NCBI RefSeq assembly: GCF_011397115.1
Contig: NZ_AP022822.1
Coordinates: 2,522,001 to 2,586,000 of the forward strand
Origin: Enterococcus saigonensis
GTDB taxonomy: Bacteria > Bacillota > Bacilli > Lactobacillales > Enterococcaceae
Direction of reading: 5' to 3'
DNA length: 64,000 nucleotides
This document shows positions 52,239-61,420 of this stretch, in pieces. Below the pieces are notes generated by a model. It saw only the letters and a program-made list of their open reading frames with translations. It was not told where the DNA came from and did not search any database. How positions within the stretch are numbered: position 1 is the first letter of the stretch; every line of letters begins with the position of its first letter. A program made the translations under genes and the position numbers.

Positions 52239-53311
52239 TAGTAAATTCGCGTCCCGTCTTCTTTAAAGATAAAGGCTTTTTGATACGCAAAATCAAACGT
52301 CAGCTCTGCACCTTCTTGAATATCTTCTTCGATGCTGACAATCGATTTTAAATGATGGGAATCAATATCAAAGTTTAAAATACGTTCACGTCCAATTAAT
52401 TCGACCCCTGAAACAATCGTTTGAAAAGCGCCAGCTCCTGTTACTGGTAACACATCTTCTGGACGAATCCCGATAAAATAGTTCCCATCTGGCATATTTT
52501 CTTTAAACCGGGCGACCATAAAGCGATCAATAGGAACACTAAAAGCATCGTGATGCATCATGCCTGCTTTTACTTCGACTGGCAAGATATTAATAATCGG
52601 ATTTCCAATAAATTTTGCGACAAACAAATTATTGGGTTCTAAGTAAAGATTTTGCGGATCATCATTTTGCTGAATGACACCTTCATTTAATAAAATAATT
52701 TTGTCTGAAATTGATAATGCTTCTTCTTGATCGTGAGTAACAAAAATTGTCGTAATTCCGACTTCTTTGACCAAGCGCCTAATTTCTTCACGAATCTTTA
52801 ACCGCAGTCGTGCGTCTAAGTTGGACAACGGTTCATCGAGTAATAAAACTTCTGGGTTTTGTACCAACGCTCGGGTAATGGCCACCCGTTGTTGTTGTCC
52901 ACCAGAAAGTGTACCTGGTTTTTTATGCTTCAATTCTTCAATATTCGTGAGCGCCATGTATTTTTCTGCAATTTTCATTGCTTCGTTTTTAGGCATTTTT
53001 TTATCCCCAACTGTTAATGGAAACATTACGTTTTCAAAGACAGTCATATGGGGATAGAGTGCATAGTTTTGGAAAACAAAACCAATATTGCGATCTTTTG
53101 GTTCTGTTTTTACTACTGAACTGCCAGCAAAACGAATATCTCCGTCAGTCGGACTTAACAAACCTGCGATCAAATTTAAAATTGTTGATTTACCACAGCC
53201 ACTTGGACCTAAAAGACAAACTAAATCACCTTTTTCAATAGTAAAATTTACCGACTTTAACGCTTCAAAACCATTATCGAATACTTTTTTAAGATCGATA
53301 ACTTCAATCAT
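52238..53311 (-). CDS. UgpC/MsmK-like ABC transporter ATPase
   Basis: A 357-residue ATPase: Walker A GPSGCGKST (about 37-45), Q-loop FVFQNYALYPHMTVFENV, signature LSGGQQQR, Walker B LLLDEPLSNLD, H-loop FVTHDQEEAL, then a C-terminal TOBE domain (with FIGIRPEDVLP). These are standard for CUT1 importers; such ATPases can serve several transporters, so it may also energise the sialic acid importer that lacks its own. Start ATG at 53311 has GGGAGG; a longer ATG frame to 53359 has none. First gene of the operon. Confidence 0.92.
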   Translation of the reverse strand: MIEVIDLKKVFDNGFEALKSVNFTIEKGDLVCLLGPSGCGKSTILNLIAGLLSPTDGDIRFAGSSVVKTEPKDRNIGFVFQNYALYPHMTVFENVMFPLTVGDKKMPKNEAMKIAEKYMALTNIEELKHKKPGTLSGGQQQRVAITRALVQNPEVLLLDEPLSNLDARLRLKIREEIRRLVKEVGITTIFVTHDQEEALSISDKIILLNEGVIQQNDDPQNLYLEPNNLFVAKFIGNPIINILPVEVKAGMMHHDAFSVPIDRFMVARFKENMPDGNYFIGIRPEDVLPVTGAGAFQTIVSGVELIGRERILNFDIDSHHLKSIVSIEEDIQEGAELTFDFAYQKAFIFKEDGTRIY

Positions 53312-53745
53312 GGGAAATCCTCCCTTTTTTATTTTTACCTGCAACACTAATTCTAGCATTTTTCATAACAGTAAGTTTATAGAGTTCAATGAGAGATTTC
53401 TTTATTTTTTTCTCATTTTTCTTTTTTGTCAAAAAGGGGTTAACTCGAGCTAAGAACTTTTTTCACAAGGGATTGTCAGCTTATTTTGTTTTTGCTAACT
53501 TGGAAAAACCCAGAAAATTTTAGTTATTATTTCATACTCTTCAAAAAACAAAAAACCAAACGCGCAGTGTTGATAATTTAGCCATAAAATAAAACTAGCC
53601 AAACAAAAAAATCCATCAATTTTTTGATGGATTTTTTTTTACTTGCTAAAGCTGTACTATCCTTAGCAGGGCCGTAAATGGAAAATTCTTGTTGTCCTTT
53701 GAATCTAGCTTAATGCTAATGAAAACTAAGCTGCTAATTTATTTA
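53312..53745. other. Intergenic region upstream of the Ugp-like operon
   Basis: About 430 bases, AT-rich, with the terminator at 53605-53640 as the only clear element. The Ugp-like promoter is presumably between 53330 and 53600, but I could not place it with confidence. Confidence 0.4.
53605..53640. terminator. Bidirectional terminator
   Basis: AAAAAAATCCATCAA (53605-53619) pairs with TTGATGGATTTTTTT (53624-53638), T-tract on both strands; downstream of the B3/B4 gene. Confidence 0.88.
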
Positions 53746-54456
53746 TCAAATAATCTGTTCTTGCACCGTCTTTGTCAAAGTTGTCGTAACGGGGGTAACG
53801 TCAAAAACTTCTGCTATCAACTGACTTAATTCTTTAGCTGCCATTTTAGCTCGTACTGCTTGGTTAGAATTAATAGCTTCAATGATTAGGATAGCTTCTT
53901 TTGTACTTTCTTGTAGCATCGTCCGTTGGGCCTCCCGCCAGTTAAAGCAACGACAAACAGCCCCTTTTTCATCGTAATAGATAATCTCTTCTGGAAGCGC
54001 CGGTGCATCTTCATCTGCTCCCAAAGGCTTGAAACTTTCTCCTCCTTGTGCTTTACCCAAATGTAAATCGCCTACAAGGGCTTGAATATCTTCGCCTCCG
54101 CATGGAACAGCATATTTCAATGAAACACTGTTGTAAATATCTACAAGAGGATTGATTGGAGTAAAATTTCGATCTTGGCTCACTCTTTTGAGTAGTGCTT
54201 CAATTGAGCTGCGGGCTCCTTTTTTTGTTTTAAATTGACTAAAGACCTGACGCCACTCTTGAATCACTTCGTTTTGGCTAAAAGAATCTGCTGTTAAAAA
54301 TTTATGCGCTTCTTTTTTACCTTTAGCCAATAGATCAGCAAAATACGCCTCATCTTTTTCATCTACTTGATTGTTAATTCCTTTTGCCGTGACCACTATT
54401 ATTTCTGCTTCAGGGAAAAGGTCCCAAAAATTTTTGTCCACACTAATTTTTTTCAT
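53746..54456 (-). CDS. B3/B4 tRNA-binding domain protein
   Basis: A 236-residue stand-alone B3/B4 domain protein of the type found in the phenylalanyl-tRNA synthetase beta chain (COG3382). Visible: SSIEALLKRVSQDRNFTPINPLVDIYNSVSLKYAVPCGGEDIQALVGDLHLG and GAVCRCFNWREAQRTMLQESTKEAILIIEAI. Stand-alone members may act in tRNA editing or recognition. The start overlaps the stop of the GNAT fragment upstream (ATGA), so it is translated with it. Confidence 0.85.
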   Translation of the reverse strand: MKKISVDKNFWDLFPEAEIIVVTAKGINNQVDEKDEAYFADLLAKGKKEAHKFLTADSFSQNEVIQEWRQVFSQFKTKKGARSSIEALLKRVSQDRNFTPINPLVDIYNSVSLKYAVPCGGEDIQALVGDLHLGKAQGGESFKPLGADEDAPALPEEIIYYDEKGAVCRCFNWREAQRTMLQESTKEAILIIEAINSNQAVRAKMAAKELSQLIAEVFDVTPVTTTLTKTVQEQII

Positions 54457-54662
54457 TCTACTACCTCCACTATTTTTAATTTAGCACTTTTTTCATTCGC
54501 CAATTCCTTTTTTAGCTGCAAGATATTATAGTTTTTAGCAAAAAAATAAGCGAGATCTGCTAAAGTATTATCTTTAGCAAAAGTTTCTGTAAAAGTTGTT
54601 TCACTAATCGTTTTTAACTTTTCAATTTCCTTACTTGTCACCGCGCAAATCACCGCTGTCAT
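54453..54662 (-). pseudogene. N-terminal fragment of a GNAT acetyltransferase
   Basis: A 69-residue ORF that looks like the first third of a GNAT enzyme: ISETTFTETFAKDNTLADLAYFFAKNYNILQLKKELANEKSAKLKIVE matches the alpha1-alpha2-beta2 pattern of that family (TFxETFAxxNxxxDLxxYLxxxYnxxxLxxELxnxxS). The acetyl-CoA-binding motif A (RxxGxG/A) is absent, and the frame stops right at the start of the B3/B4 gene. GGAGGG lies upstream of ATG at 54662. Either a decayed remnant fixed in the operon or a new small protein. It overlaps the marR end by 32 bases. Confidence 0.6.
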
Positions 54663-55110
54663 AATGACGTGTCCCTCCTTTTTTGACTGCCTCCCAATCG
54701 GCTGCAATATTTGCTTCTACCCGCATTAAATAAGCAGCTAATTGTTGACTTTCTGGCGCACTAAATCCGCTTAAGGCAACTTCATTGGAATAGTGATTTT
54801 CTCTTTGAATAATTGGCGCTAATTTTGCTCCTTTGTTGGTAACAAAAAGCGACTTGTTTTTTTTATTGTCAGCTTGCGCCTGTTTTTCAATTAATCCATT
54901 TTTTTCCAATTTTGCAATCGCCCGAGCGGCCGTAGTTCGATCAACTTTAATCATCTCTGCTAGTTTCTCTTGAATAATTCCTGGATTTTCATAAATGCGG
55001 ACCAAGTAAAGATACTGCCCTCGAGTTAAATTAAACTCTTTAAATTCAATATTGGCAATCGAATCTAGTGCCCGCGCAATTTTACCTAAATCCCGTAAAA
55101 TATCTGTCAT
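54631..55110 (-). CDS. MarR-family transcriptional regulator
   Basis: A 159-residue winged-helix MarR regulator: EFNLTRGQYLYLVRIYENPGIIQEKLAEMIKVDRTTAARAIAKLEKNGLIEKQAQADNKKNKSLFVTNKGAKLAP covers the DNA-binding domain and wing. It has no Cys, so it is not a thiol sensor of the OhrR type even though an Ohr/OsmC-like gene lies divergently next to it. ATG at 55110 has GAGG upstream; an ATG four codons earlier is possible. Overlaps the GNAT fragment; likely controls its own small operon. Confidence 0.88.
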   Translation of the reverse strand: MTDILRDLGKIARALDSIANIEFKEFNLTRGQYLYLVRIYENPGIIQEKLAEMIKVDRTTAARAIAKLEKNGLIEKQAQADNKKNKSLFVTNKGAKLAPIIQRENHYSNEVALSGFSAPESQQLAAYLMRVEANIAADWEAVKKGGTRHYDSGDLRGDK

Positions 55111-55294
55111 ACTCTTCCTCATTTCATTTTATTCATAGACTGATCTTAAAATATTTTTGTTGCATTTGCAATGTTTTTTATACAAGCACTTCACTTTGTT
55201 TTTGCGGGCAATCATGATACGGTTTATTTGAAGTTATTACCAATTTTTATGTTGTAGGCACTGAAGCATTGTTCTTTGAAAGGATGGAAAACAG

Positions 55295-55705
55295 ATGAAA
55301 AAAATATCAACTTCAACAGTGATTAACACAGGTGGACGCGAAGGAGAAAGTAAGTCTGTCACAGGTTCTTTAGATGTTTTAACAACGGGCACAAAAAAAG
55401 AAGGATATACCAATCCAGAAGAATTATTTGCCGCAGGGCTTTCTGCATGTTTTAATGGCGCCATGCAATTTCCCTTAGAACGGGATGGCTTAGGAGATAA
55501 AAAACGCGAAATCCGTGCGGAAGTCAGCTTACTTGGGGACTTACCTGATTTTACAACTTTACATTTAGAAGTCGTTTTAATTGGTAAAATTGAAGGTTTA
55601 AGTAAAGAAGACACGTTGAAATATATGGAAGAAACGGAAAATATCTGTCCTTATACCAAAGCCATTCAAGGTAACGTCACAGTAAAATTTGACGCTAAAG
55701 ATTAA
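55295..55705 (+). CDS. Ohr/OsmC-family organic hydroperoxide resistance protein
   Basis: A 136-residue peroxidase of the Ohr/OsmC fold that reduces organic hydroperoxides by a pair of cysteines. Both are visible: Cys in GLSACFNGAMQF (about 51) and Cys in ENICPYTKAIQ (about 116). TNPEELFAAGLSACF and the SVTG start fit the Ohr subgroup better than OsmC. AAAGGA precedes ATG. Divergent from the MarR gene; shared promoter region of about 185 bases; followed by a terminator. Confidence 0.88.
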   Translation: MKKISTSTVINTGGREGESKSVTGSLDVLTTGTKKEGYTNPEELFAAGLSACFNGAMQFPLERDGLGDKKREIRAEVSLLGDLPDFTTLHLEVVLIGKIEGLSKEDTLKYMEETENICPYTKAIQGNVTVKFDAKD

Positions 55706-55737
55706 ACGTATACCTTTTTTACAATTCTATATAAAAA

Positions 55738-55791
55738 ATAAAAAATCCACTGACAAAATACAAGAATGTATCATTGTCAGTGGATTTTTTT
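55738..55791. terminator. Bidirectional terminator between ohr and helD
   Basis: AAAAAATCCACTGACAA and TTGTCAGTGGATTTTTT pair perfectly, with an inner ATACA/TGTAT stem. It separates convergent genes. Confidence 0.9.
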
Positions 55792-55845
55792 GTCAGTAAA
55801 ATGCTTATCTGCTGTTCACAAGAAATAGCGTTTGTTGTCCTTTTC

Positions 55846-57999
55846 CTAAGCTAAAAATTGCAATAACGGCGTTAATTCTTCAAAATAAGTAATCGTAAGT
55901 TCCTGCATTCCACGAGAAGTAGCGGTATACAGCATTTTACGATCCTGTTCAGTGGTATAATTTTCTGTTGAAGCATTATATAAAAGCACATGATCAAATT
56001 CTAAACCTTTGGCTAAACTAATCGGCAAAATCGTTACATTTTCTTTAGTAGTATTTTCATTGGCGAACATGATTGGCTGATCGTACCACCACTGGGTTAA
56101 ATAATCGGCTTCTGCTTGCGTTTTAGTAATCACTGTTACTGATTTTTCAATTGCCAGAAAACGAGCCAAATCAGTCAATTTAACTAGTTTTTTTACAGCT
56201 ACTTTTTTACCTTTAGGGCGAACAGGTACAATTGTAAAATCAACTTGCGCCGTAAGTTGCTGAAATGTTGCCGTAATCGCTCCACTCGAACGGTAGCTAT
56301 TTAATAAATCATAAACTATAACCTCTCTTTTAGTTGCCTTAAAAATAGCGCCAATGGTTGTAAAATCCGTCTGAGAATTAAAAATCGCTTGATTGTAATC
56401 TCCAACCAAAGTAAAGCGAGCGTTCGTAAACAATTGATTTAATAAAAAGATTTGTGCCGGCGTGTAGTCTTGAACTTCATCAACTAAAATGTATTTCATC
56501 GTAGCTAAGGGGCTTGTTTTAATAAAACGGTGTTGGATTAATAATGCAATCGTCGCTTCATCAACTGTTAACACTTCGGCAGCTTGATATCGTTCACCAG
56601 TGTAAGCCAAATATAAATCTGCTAACATTTGCGCTGGTTGTAGCCAACTAAAGTTCGTAATCGCAACTTCAATCTCGTGATATTTTTGCTGCAATAAGCG
56701 TAAAGCATATTTTTTCAATGCTTTAGGGGACTCATCTTGTAATAAATGTCCAAAATATTTTTGCTGTTGGGTTTCGGATAAAGCCAAAACGCGATCTTGC
56801 CAAGCTTTACCTTGGGCTTGTTTTAATAAACGACGCTGCCAATAACTCCGAAGTTTTACCGCTACACTTTGAATTCTTTGACCGAAAGTAGCATCTTTGG
56901 GAGTGGTAGCAAACATTTCAGCAATCGTCTCAGCTTTAATAATTACTTTTTGCTTTACTGTAATCTTTTGAAAATAATTTTTATTTTGTAAGATGTCACT
57001 AGCATTGTCGACGAATTCAGCAAATTTTTGACTGCGTAAAACAGTCGTCTGCTTATCGACTTCACTTTTTGTAATGCGGGTAAAATAATCTATTTCACTT
57101 TCTAGCGGTTGATCTAATTGCCATGCCAATAGTTTACGCCACGTTAAATTGCGGGGATTTTTTTCACCTAATGAAGGTAAAACATGCGCAAGATATTGAA
57201 TAAATTTATCATTAGGCGCTAAAATTAACACGTCATCAACACTAATTTCTTGGCGTAATGAATACAATAAATATGCAATCCGCTGCATAATTGTCGAAGT
57301 TTTACCACTGCCGGCTACCCCGTTGACCAAAATAATCTCATGATCCAGATCACGAATAATCACATTTTGTTCTTTTTGGATAGTCGCAGTAATTGCCTGC
57401 ATCTGTTGACTGGCGCTATTTCCCAACGCCGCTAACAATACATCATCTTCAATGGCAATGTGCGTATCAAAATAATGCTTTAACCGATCATAAGAAATTA
57501 CAAATTGTCGCCGTAAATCGATGGCTACAGGAATTTTTTTGCCATTTGCCCAGTAAGCAGATGGTCCCAAAACGTTATTATAAAATAACTCTGCTACCGG
57601 TGAACGCCAATCATAAACTAGATTTTCATTTTCGTCATTGAAACTATTAACGCCGATATAAAAAGACTGCTTTTCCTCTTCGTCAAAATAATCTACCACC
57701 ACTTTTCCAAAATAAGCTTGCGGCAATAAGCGCCGAACCTGCGCCAATTTGCTAGCAGCTGTTTTTTGTTTCAAATTCAGTTGATCAATTTCACGATTTT
57801 TCATTTCTAACTGGGCAAATGTGTCTAAATTATCAGCGAAGTTATCAAAATTTAGCCGGACATCCCCTGCCATTTCTTGAAGAGCTAAAATTCCGCTACT
57901 CTGTCCTTTAGCTAAAGTTTCAGATAATTGTCCTTCTGCTTTTTTTAACGCACGATAAACCTTTTGCAAATATTGTTCTTCTGCTTGTGTGTTGACCAT
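55846..57999 (-). CDS. helD: RNA polymerase recycling helicase-like ATPase HelD
   Basis: A 717-residue superfamily I (UvrD/Rep-like) ATPase. The N-terminal antiparallel coiled coil (about 1-100), the YIGVNSFNDENENLVYDWRSPVAELFY block (about 114-140), Walker A GVAGSGKTS at 227-235, Walker B YILVDEVQDY near 505 and the late YTATSRGMQELTI motif match HelD, which pushes stalled RNA polymerase off DNA and recycles it. Length is in the HelD range. Start ATG has AGGAGTG upstream. Monocistronic. Confidence 0.88.
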   Translation of the reverse strand: MVNTQAEEQYLQKVYRALKKAEGQLSETLAKGQSSGILALQEMAGDVRLNFDNFADNLDTFAQLEMKNREIDQLNLKQKTAASKLAQVRRLLPQAYFGKVVVDYFDEEEKQSFYIGVNSFNDENENLVYDWRSPVAELFYNNVLGPSAYWANGKKIPVAIDLRRQFVISYDRLKHYFDTHIAIEDDVLLAALGNSASQQMQAITATIQKEQNVIIRDLDHEIILVNGVAGSGKTSTIMQRIAYLLYSLRQEISVDDVLILAPNDKFIQYLAHVLPSLGEKNPRNLTWRKLLAWQLDQPLESEIDYFTRITKSEVDKQTTVLRSQKFAEFVDNASDILQNKNYFQKITVKQKVIIKAETIAEMFATTPKDATFGQRIQSVAVKLRSYWQRRLLKQAQGKAWQDRVLALSETQQQKYFGHLLQDESPKALKKYALRLLQQKYHEIEVAITNFSWLQPAQMLADLYLAYTGERYQAAEVLTVDEATIALLIQHRFIKTSPLATMKYILVDEVQDYTPAQIFLLNQLFTNARFTLVGDYNQAIFNSQTDFTTIGAIFKATKREVIVYDLLNSYRSSGAITATFQQLTAQVDFTIVPVRPKGKKVAVKKLVKLTDLARFLAIEKSVTVITKTQAEADYLTQWWYDQPIMFANENTTKENVTILPISLAKGLEFDHVLLYNASTENYTTEQDRKMLYTATSRGMQELTITYFEELTPLLQFLA

Positions 58000-58363
58000 A
58001 ACACCACTCCTAAATTCGCAATTCCGCCGCTTTTTATTAGCGGAAAGCCATTTTACACCCTGATTCAGGCTACTGCAATCTCTATGCTATTACAAAAGTT
58101 AAACAAACGGATTTAACGCTCAATTAATCAGATGAAAACTTGCTAAATTGACCCGCAAATTTTATAAGCTTTTGACTGCATGACAGAGAGAATTTACTCG
58201 TTACGCTAACCACAAAAAAACGTGAAAGAACCGGATTCACTTCCTGTGGAAATTATCTATTATCTATTCCCTTCCCAACAAAAAAAACCTGCAAAAACCT
58301 TATTTTCAAAAGTTTTGCAGGAGTATAACGCTTTTATGAAATTTTATCGGCAGACGTACGCAG
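58000..58363. other. Intergenic region between recQ and helD
   Basis: About 360 bases. It holds the recQ terminator at 58280-58322. The helD promoter should lie near 58010-58150, but no clear -35/-10 pair is seen. A plus-strand open frame at 58222-58431 crosses that terminator and has no ribosome site. Confidence 0.5.
58280..58322 (-). terminator. Terminator of recQ
   Basis: On the minus strand CCTGCAAAA pairs with TTTTTGCAGG over a loop of about 15 bases, followed by T8. Confidence 0.85.
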
Positions 58364-60109
58364 CTATTTTTGTAAGAGTTCTAAAAATGCCGCGCCGTAT
58401 TTTTTTAATTTATTTTCCCCTACCCCTTTAATTTGCAACATTTCTAAGGTCGTTTGCGGTCGAATCTCAGCTAGTTCATACAAGGTTTTATCAGAAAAAA
58501 TGACATAAGGCGGCAAATTTTGCTTCGTCGCTAATTCCAAGCGCAACTGGCGCAACTTTTCAAACAATTCATTATCAGGTGCCAATTTTTTCACCACTTG
58601 AGCTTTACGCATCACTTTTTGTTGTCCCAGCAAGACCTTTTTACCACTGTTTGAAATTTTCAATAACGGAAATTGTCCTTCGGTAGGAATTAAATAACCT
58701 GCTGCTGTCAAAAAATCAATTAACTGGCTAACATCTTTTTGACTCCAATCTTTCATTAAGCCATAAGTTGATAGCTTTTCAAAATGCCATTGGCTAATTT
58801 TTTGATCTTTTGAACCTGTTAAAACTTTACTAATCAACGCTTTGCCAAAACGTTCTCCCATGCGCTTTGTACAAGACAACACTTTTTGCGCGTCTAAAGT
58901 AATATCTTGGACTTCACGTTGATCTAAGCAATTACTGCAACGCCCACAATCAGGGCCATCTTCGCCAAAATAGCGTAAAATGTAGCGTTGTAAACACATT
59001 TCTGTATGAGCATACTGACTCATTTCCCGTAGTTTTAAATACTCTTTTTGCTTGTAGTCTAACTCCATCTCAGAATTATCAATAAAAAATTGCTGTACTT
59101 GTAAATCTTGCGGTGCATACATCAAAATGGCTTCACTGGGTAGTCCATCACGTCCTGCCCGGCCGGCTTCTTGATAGTACGATTCAATGTTTCCTGGCGT
59201 TTGGGCGTGGATGACAAAGCGAACGTTACTTTTATTAATTCCCATTCCAAACGCGTTGGTCGCGACCATCACTTTAATTTCATCAAACAAAAAGGCTTCT
59301 TGCGCTGCTGAACGCTTTTCTTCGGTTAAGCCACCATGATAATACCCCGCCTCAATTTTTTTACTTTTTAATAAATGATACAGGCGTTCCACTTCTTTTC
59401 TCGTACTGGCATAAATAATACCGGCTTGTTGCTGATTGACCCGCAAATATTCCAATAAGTAGCTATCTTTAGCATCTTTTACTACTTGAAAAGCCAAATT
59501 ATCCCGCGCAAAACCAGTTTGTATTTTATTCGTTGCTGGAATTTCCAAACTTTTCTCAATATCTGATGCAACTTGTGGTGTAGCAGTCGCGGTTAACGCG
59601 ATCACTGCTGGCCGCTGTGGCAATACTTTGATTTCTTGGGCCAATTGCAAATAACTAGGGCGAAAATCATGTCCCCATTGCGAGATACAATGGGCTTCAT
59701 CTACTGCAATTAAACTGATTTTTTCTTGCTGTAAAAGTTGCTTAAACGAAAACATTTCAAACCGTTCTGGCGCGACATAAACTAATTTATACTTACCAAA
59801 GGCAGCATCTTTTAAGCGCATACTTACTTCTTCTTGAGATAAACTACTATTAACAAAAGTAGCTGAAATACCCATTTCATTTAAGGCATCCACTTGATCT
59901 TTCATTAAAGAAATTAGCGGTGAGACCACTAAGGTTAAACCATCTAATAATAATGCCGGTAATTGATAACAAATCGATTTGCCACCACCTGTAGGCATAA
60001 TGCCTAAAACATTTTCATTACGTAACACTTTTTGAATCAACTCTAATTGACCCGGTCGAAAACTTTCGTAACCAAACTTCTCTTTTAATAATTGGGTTAA
60101 AACATCCAC
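58364..60109 (-). CDS. recQ: ATP-dependent DNA helicase RecQ
   Basis: A 581-residue RecQ helicase: KFGYESFRPGQLELIQ (motif 0), Walker A MPTGGGKSICYQLP (about 38-51), DEAH box VDEAHCISQWGHDFRPSY, FGMGINKSNVRFVIHAQTPGNIESYYQEAGRAGRDG, zinc Cys in CLQRYILRYFGEDGPDCGRCSNCLD, then a winged-helix RQC part and a HRDC domain (about 510-581, ending KKYGAAFLELLQK). Acts in replication-fork repair. ATG at 60109. Slightly shorter than E. coli RecQ, all core motifs kept. Confidence 0.95.
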   Translation of the reverse strand: MDVLTQLLKEKFGYESFRPGQLELIQKVLRNENVLGIMPTGGGKSICYQLPALLLDGLTLVVSPLISLMKDQVDALNEMGISATFVNSSLSQEEVSMRLKDAAFGKYKLVYVAPERFEMFSFKQLLQQEKISLIAVDEAHCISQWGHDFRPSYLQLAQEIKVLPQRPAVIALTATATPQVASDIEKSLEIPATNKIQTGFARDNLAFQVVKDAKDSYLLEYLRVNQQQAGIIYASTRKEVERLYHLLKSKKIEAGYYHGGLTEEKRSAAQEAFLFDEIKVMVATNAFGMGINKSNVRFVIHAQTPGNIESYYQEAGRAGRDGLPSEAILMYAPQDLQVQQFFIDNSEMELDYKQKEYLKLREMSQYAHTEMCLQRYILRYFGEDGPDCGRCSNCLDQREVQDITLDAQKVLSCTKRMGERFGKALISKVLTGSKDQKISQWHFEKLSTYGLMKDWSQKDVSQLIDFLTAAGYLIPTEGQFPLLKISNSGKKVLLGQQKVMRKAQVVKKLAPDNELFEKLRQLRLELATKQNLPPYVIFSDKTLYELAEIRPQTTLEMLQIKGVGENKLKKYGAAFLELLQK

Positions 60110-60270
60110 GTACTATCCTCTTCTCACTACTAAGTTCTTTTCAGGCCTTTTTTGCCTATTCATCTTAACATGGAAAACAGCTAGAAAAAAGTAGCCAATT
60201 TTTAGGCTAATTTTTAATCTAATGCACGTTTTTTTACACTTTATTTAAATGATTTTTATCACAGATGATT

Positions 60271-60299
60271 TTGACGTAAAAGTAAAAAAAGTGTAAGCT
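60271..60299 (+). promoter_or_regulatory. Likely promoter of the second ABC operon
   Basis: TTGACG (60271-60276), a 17-base spacer and TAAGCT (60294-60299), 36 bases ahead of the GTG start of the ATPase gene. -35 is good, -10 is weak. Confidence 0.5.
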
Positions 60300-60335
60300 A
60301 AGTAAGGCAAATTTCAGCAATGAGGAGGTTATGCT

Positions 60336-61370
60336 GTGAGTTATTTATCAATCCAAAATGTCAGCAAAATCTATCCCCGTAAAAAGACAAAAGCACTACA
60401 AGATTTTTCTTTAACGGTCGAAAAAGGTGAATTTATTACCATTGTCGGCCCTAGTGGAAGTGGCAAGTCCACCCTGTTGAACATTTTGACCGGTTTTGAA
60501 GAACCGACAACTGGGAGTATTATTTTAGCCGAGCAGGATATTACAAAATCAGCACCAAAAGATCGCGACATGGCACTGGTCTTTCAAGAATATGCCTTGT
60601 TTCCTCATATGACCGTAGCAGAAAATATTACATTTGGCATGAAAATTCGAAAAACAGCAAAAAAGAAACGGCAAGAAAAGTTGGACTGGGTAACAAGCGA
60701 GTTAGGTTTAACAGAGGTAGTAAACGTTCTGCCCAAAAATTTATCTGGTGGTCAACGGCAACGAGTCTCCTTGGCGCGAGCCATTGTTCGCAATCCAAAA
60801 TTATTTTTAATGGACGAACCGTTATCTAATTTAGACGCAAAATTACGAGATCAAGTGGGAGATCTAATCTTAACTACCCACAAAAAGTTGCAGGCTACTA
60901 CGCTTTTTGTGACTCACTCCCAAGAAGAAGCCATGTCTTTAGCTGATCGCATTATCGTGTTAAAAGACGGTGTGATTCAACAAATCGGTACCCCTCACGA
61001 AATTTACGAAAAACCCAAGAATCGTTTCGTAGCCGAATTTATTGGCCGTCCTACGATTAATTTATTTTCGTTTGATAAGTTACCTTCCTATCTGCAACAG
61101 CGATTTTCACGGGAGTCAGAAAAATTAGCTGCTATTCGGAGTGAGTATATTCTTATTCGTGAATTTTCACACAAAGAAAGTCAAGCGAGTGTTGATTTTG
61201 AAACGGGCGTTGTCACAGAAATTCGTTATTATGGTGGCAGTAGTATTTTACAACTTGCATGGCAAGGCGTAACACTTGCAGTCAAAACTACTCAAGATAC
61301 CCGGAATTTAATGGGGCAATGTGTTCATTTTACTTTTGATACCACGCAACTACTTTTTTTTGAATTGTAA
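60336..61370 (+). CDS. ABC transporter ATPase (sugar/polyamine/iron type)
   Basis: A 344-residue ATPase: Walker A GPSGSGKST (about 37-45), Q-loop LVFQEYALFPHMTVAENI, signature LSGGQRQR, Walker B LFLMDEPLSNLD, H-loop VTHSQEEAM, then a C-terminal TOBE-like region. Start is GTG at 60336 with GGAGG upstream; the ATG at 60329 is out of frame. It begins a four-gene importer operon with a binding protein and two permeases. Substrate is not evident from the ATPase. Confidence 0.9.
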   Translation: MSYLSIQNVSKIYPRKKTKALQDFSLTVEKGEFITIVGPSGSGKSTLLNILTGFEEPTTGSIILAEQDITKSAPKDRDMALVFQEYALFPHMTVAENITFGMKIRKTAKKKRQEKLDWVTSELGLTEVVNVLPKNLSGGQRQRVSLARAIVRNPKLFLMDEPLSNLDAKLRDQVGDLILTTHKKLQATTLFVTHSQEEAMSLADRIIVLKDGVIQQIGTPHEIYEKPKNRFVAEFIGRPTINLFSFDKLPSYLQQRFSRESEKLAAIRSEYILIREFSHKESQASVDFETGVVTEIRYYGGSSILQLAWQGVTLAVKTTQDTRNLMGQCVHFTFDTTQLLFFEL

Positions 61371-61420
61371 ATTTAGCTATCAAACAGCTAATCATTTTTA
61401 TTTTATTGGAGGAAAGAAAC

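Noticed and set aside
54631..55705. OhrR-ohr pair
   Set aside because: The MarR protein has no cysteine, so it cannot be a classical thiol-based OhrR even though an Ohr-like gene is divergent to it.
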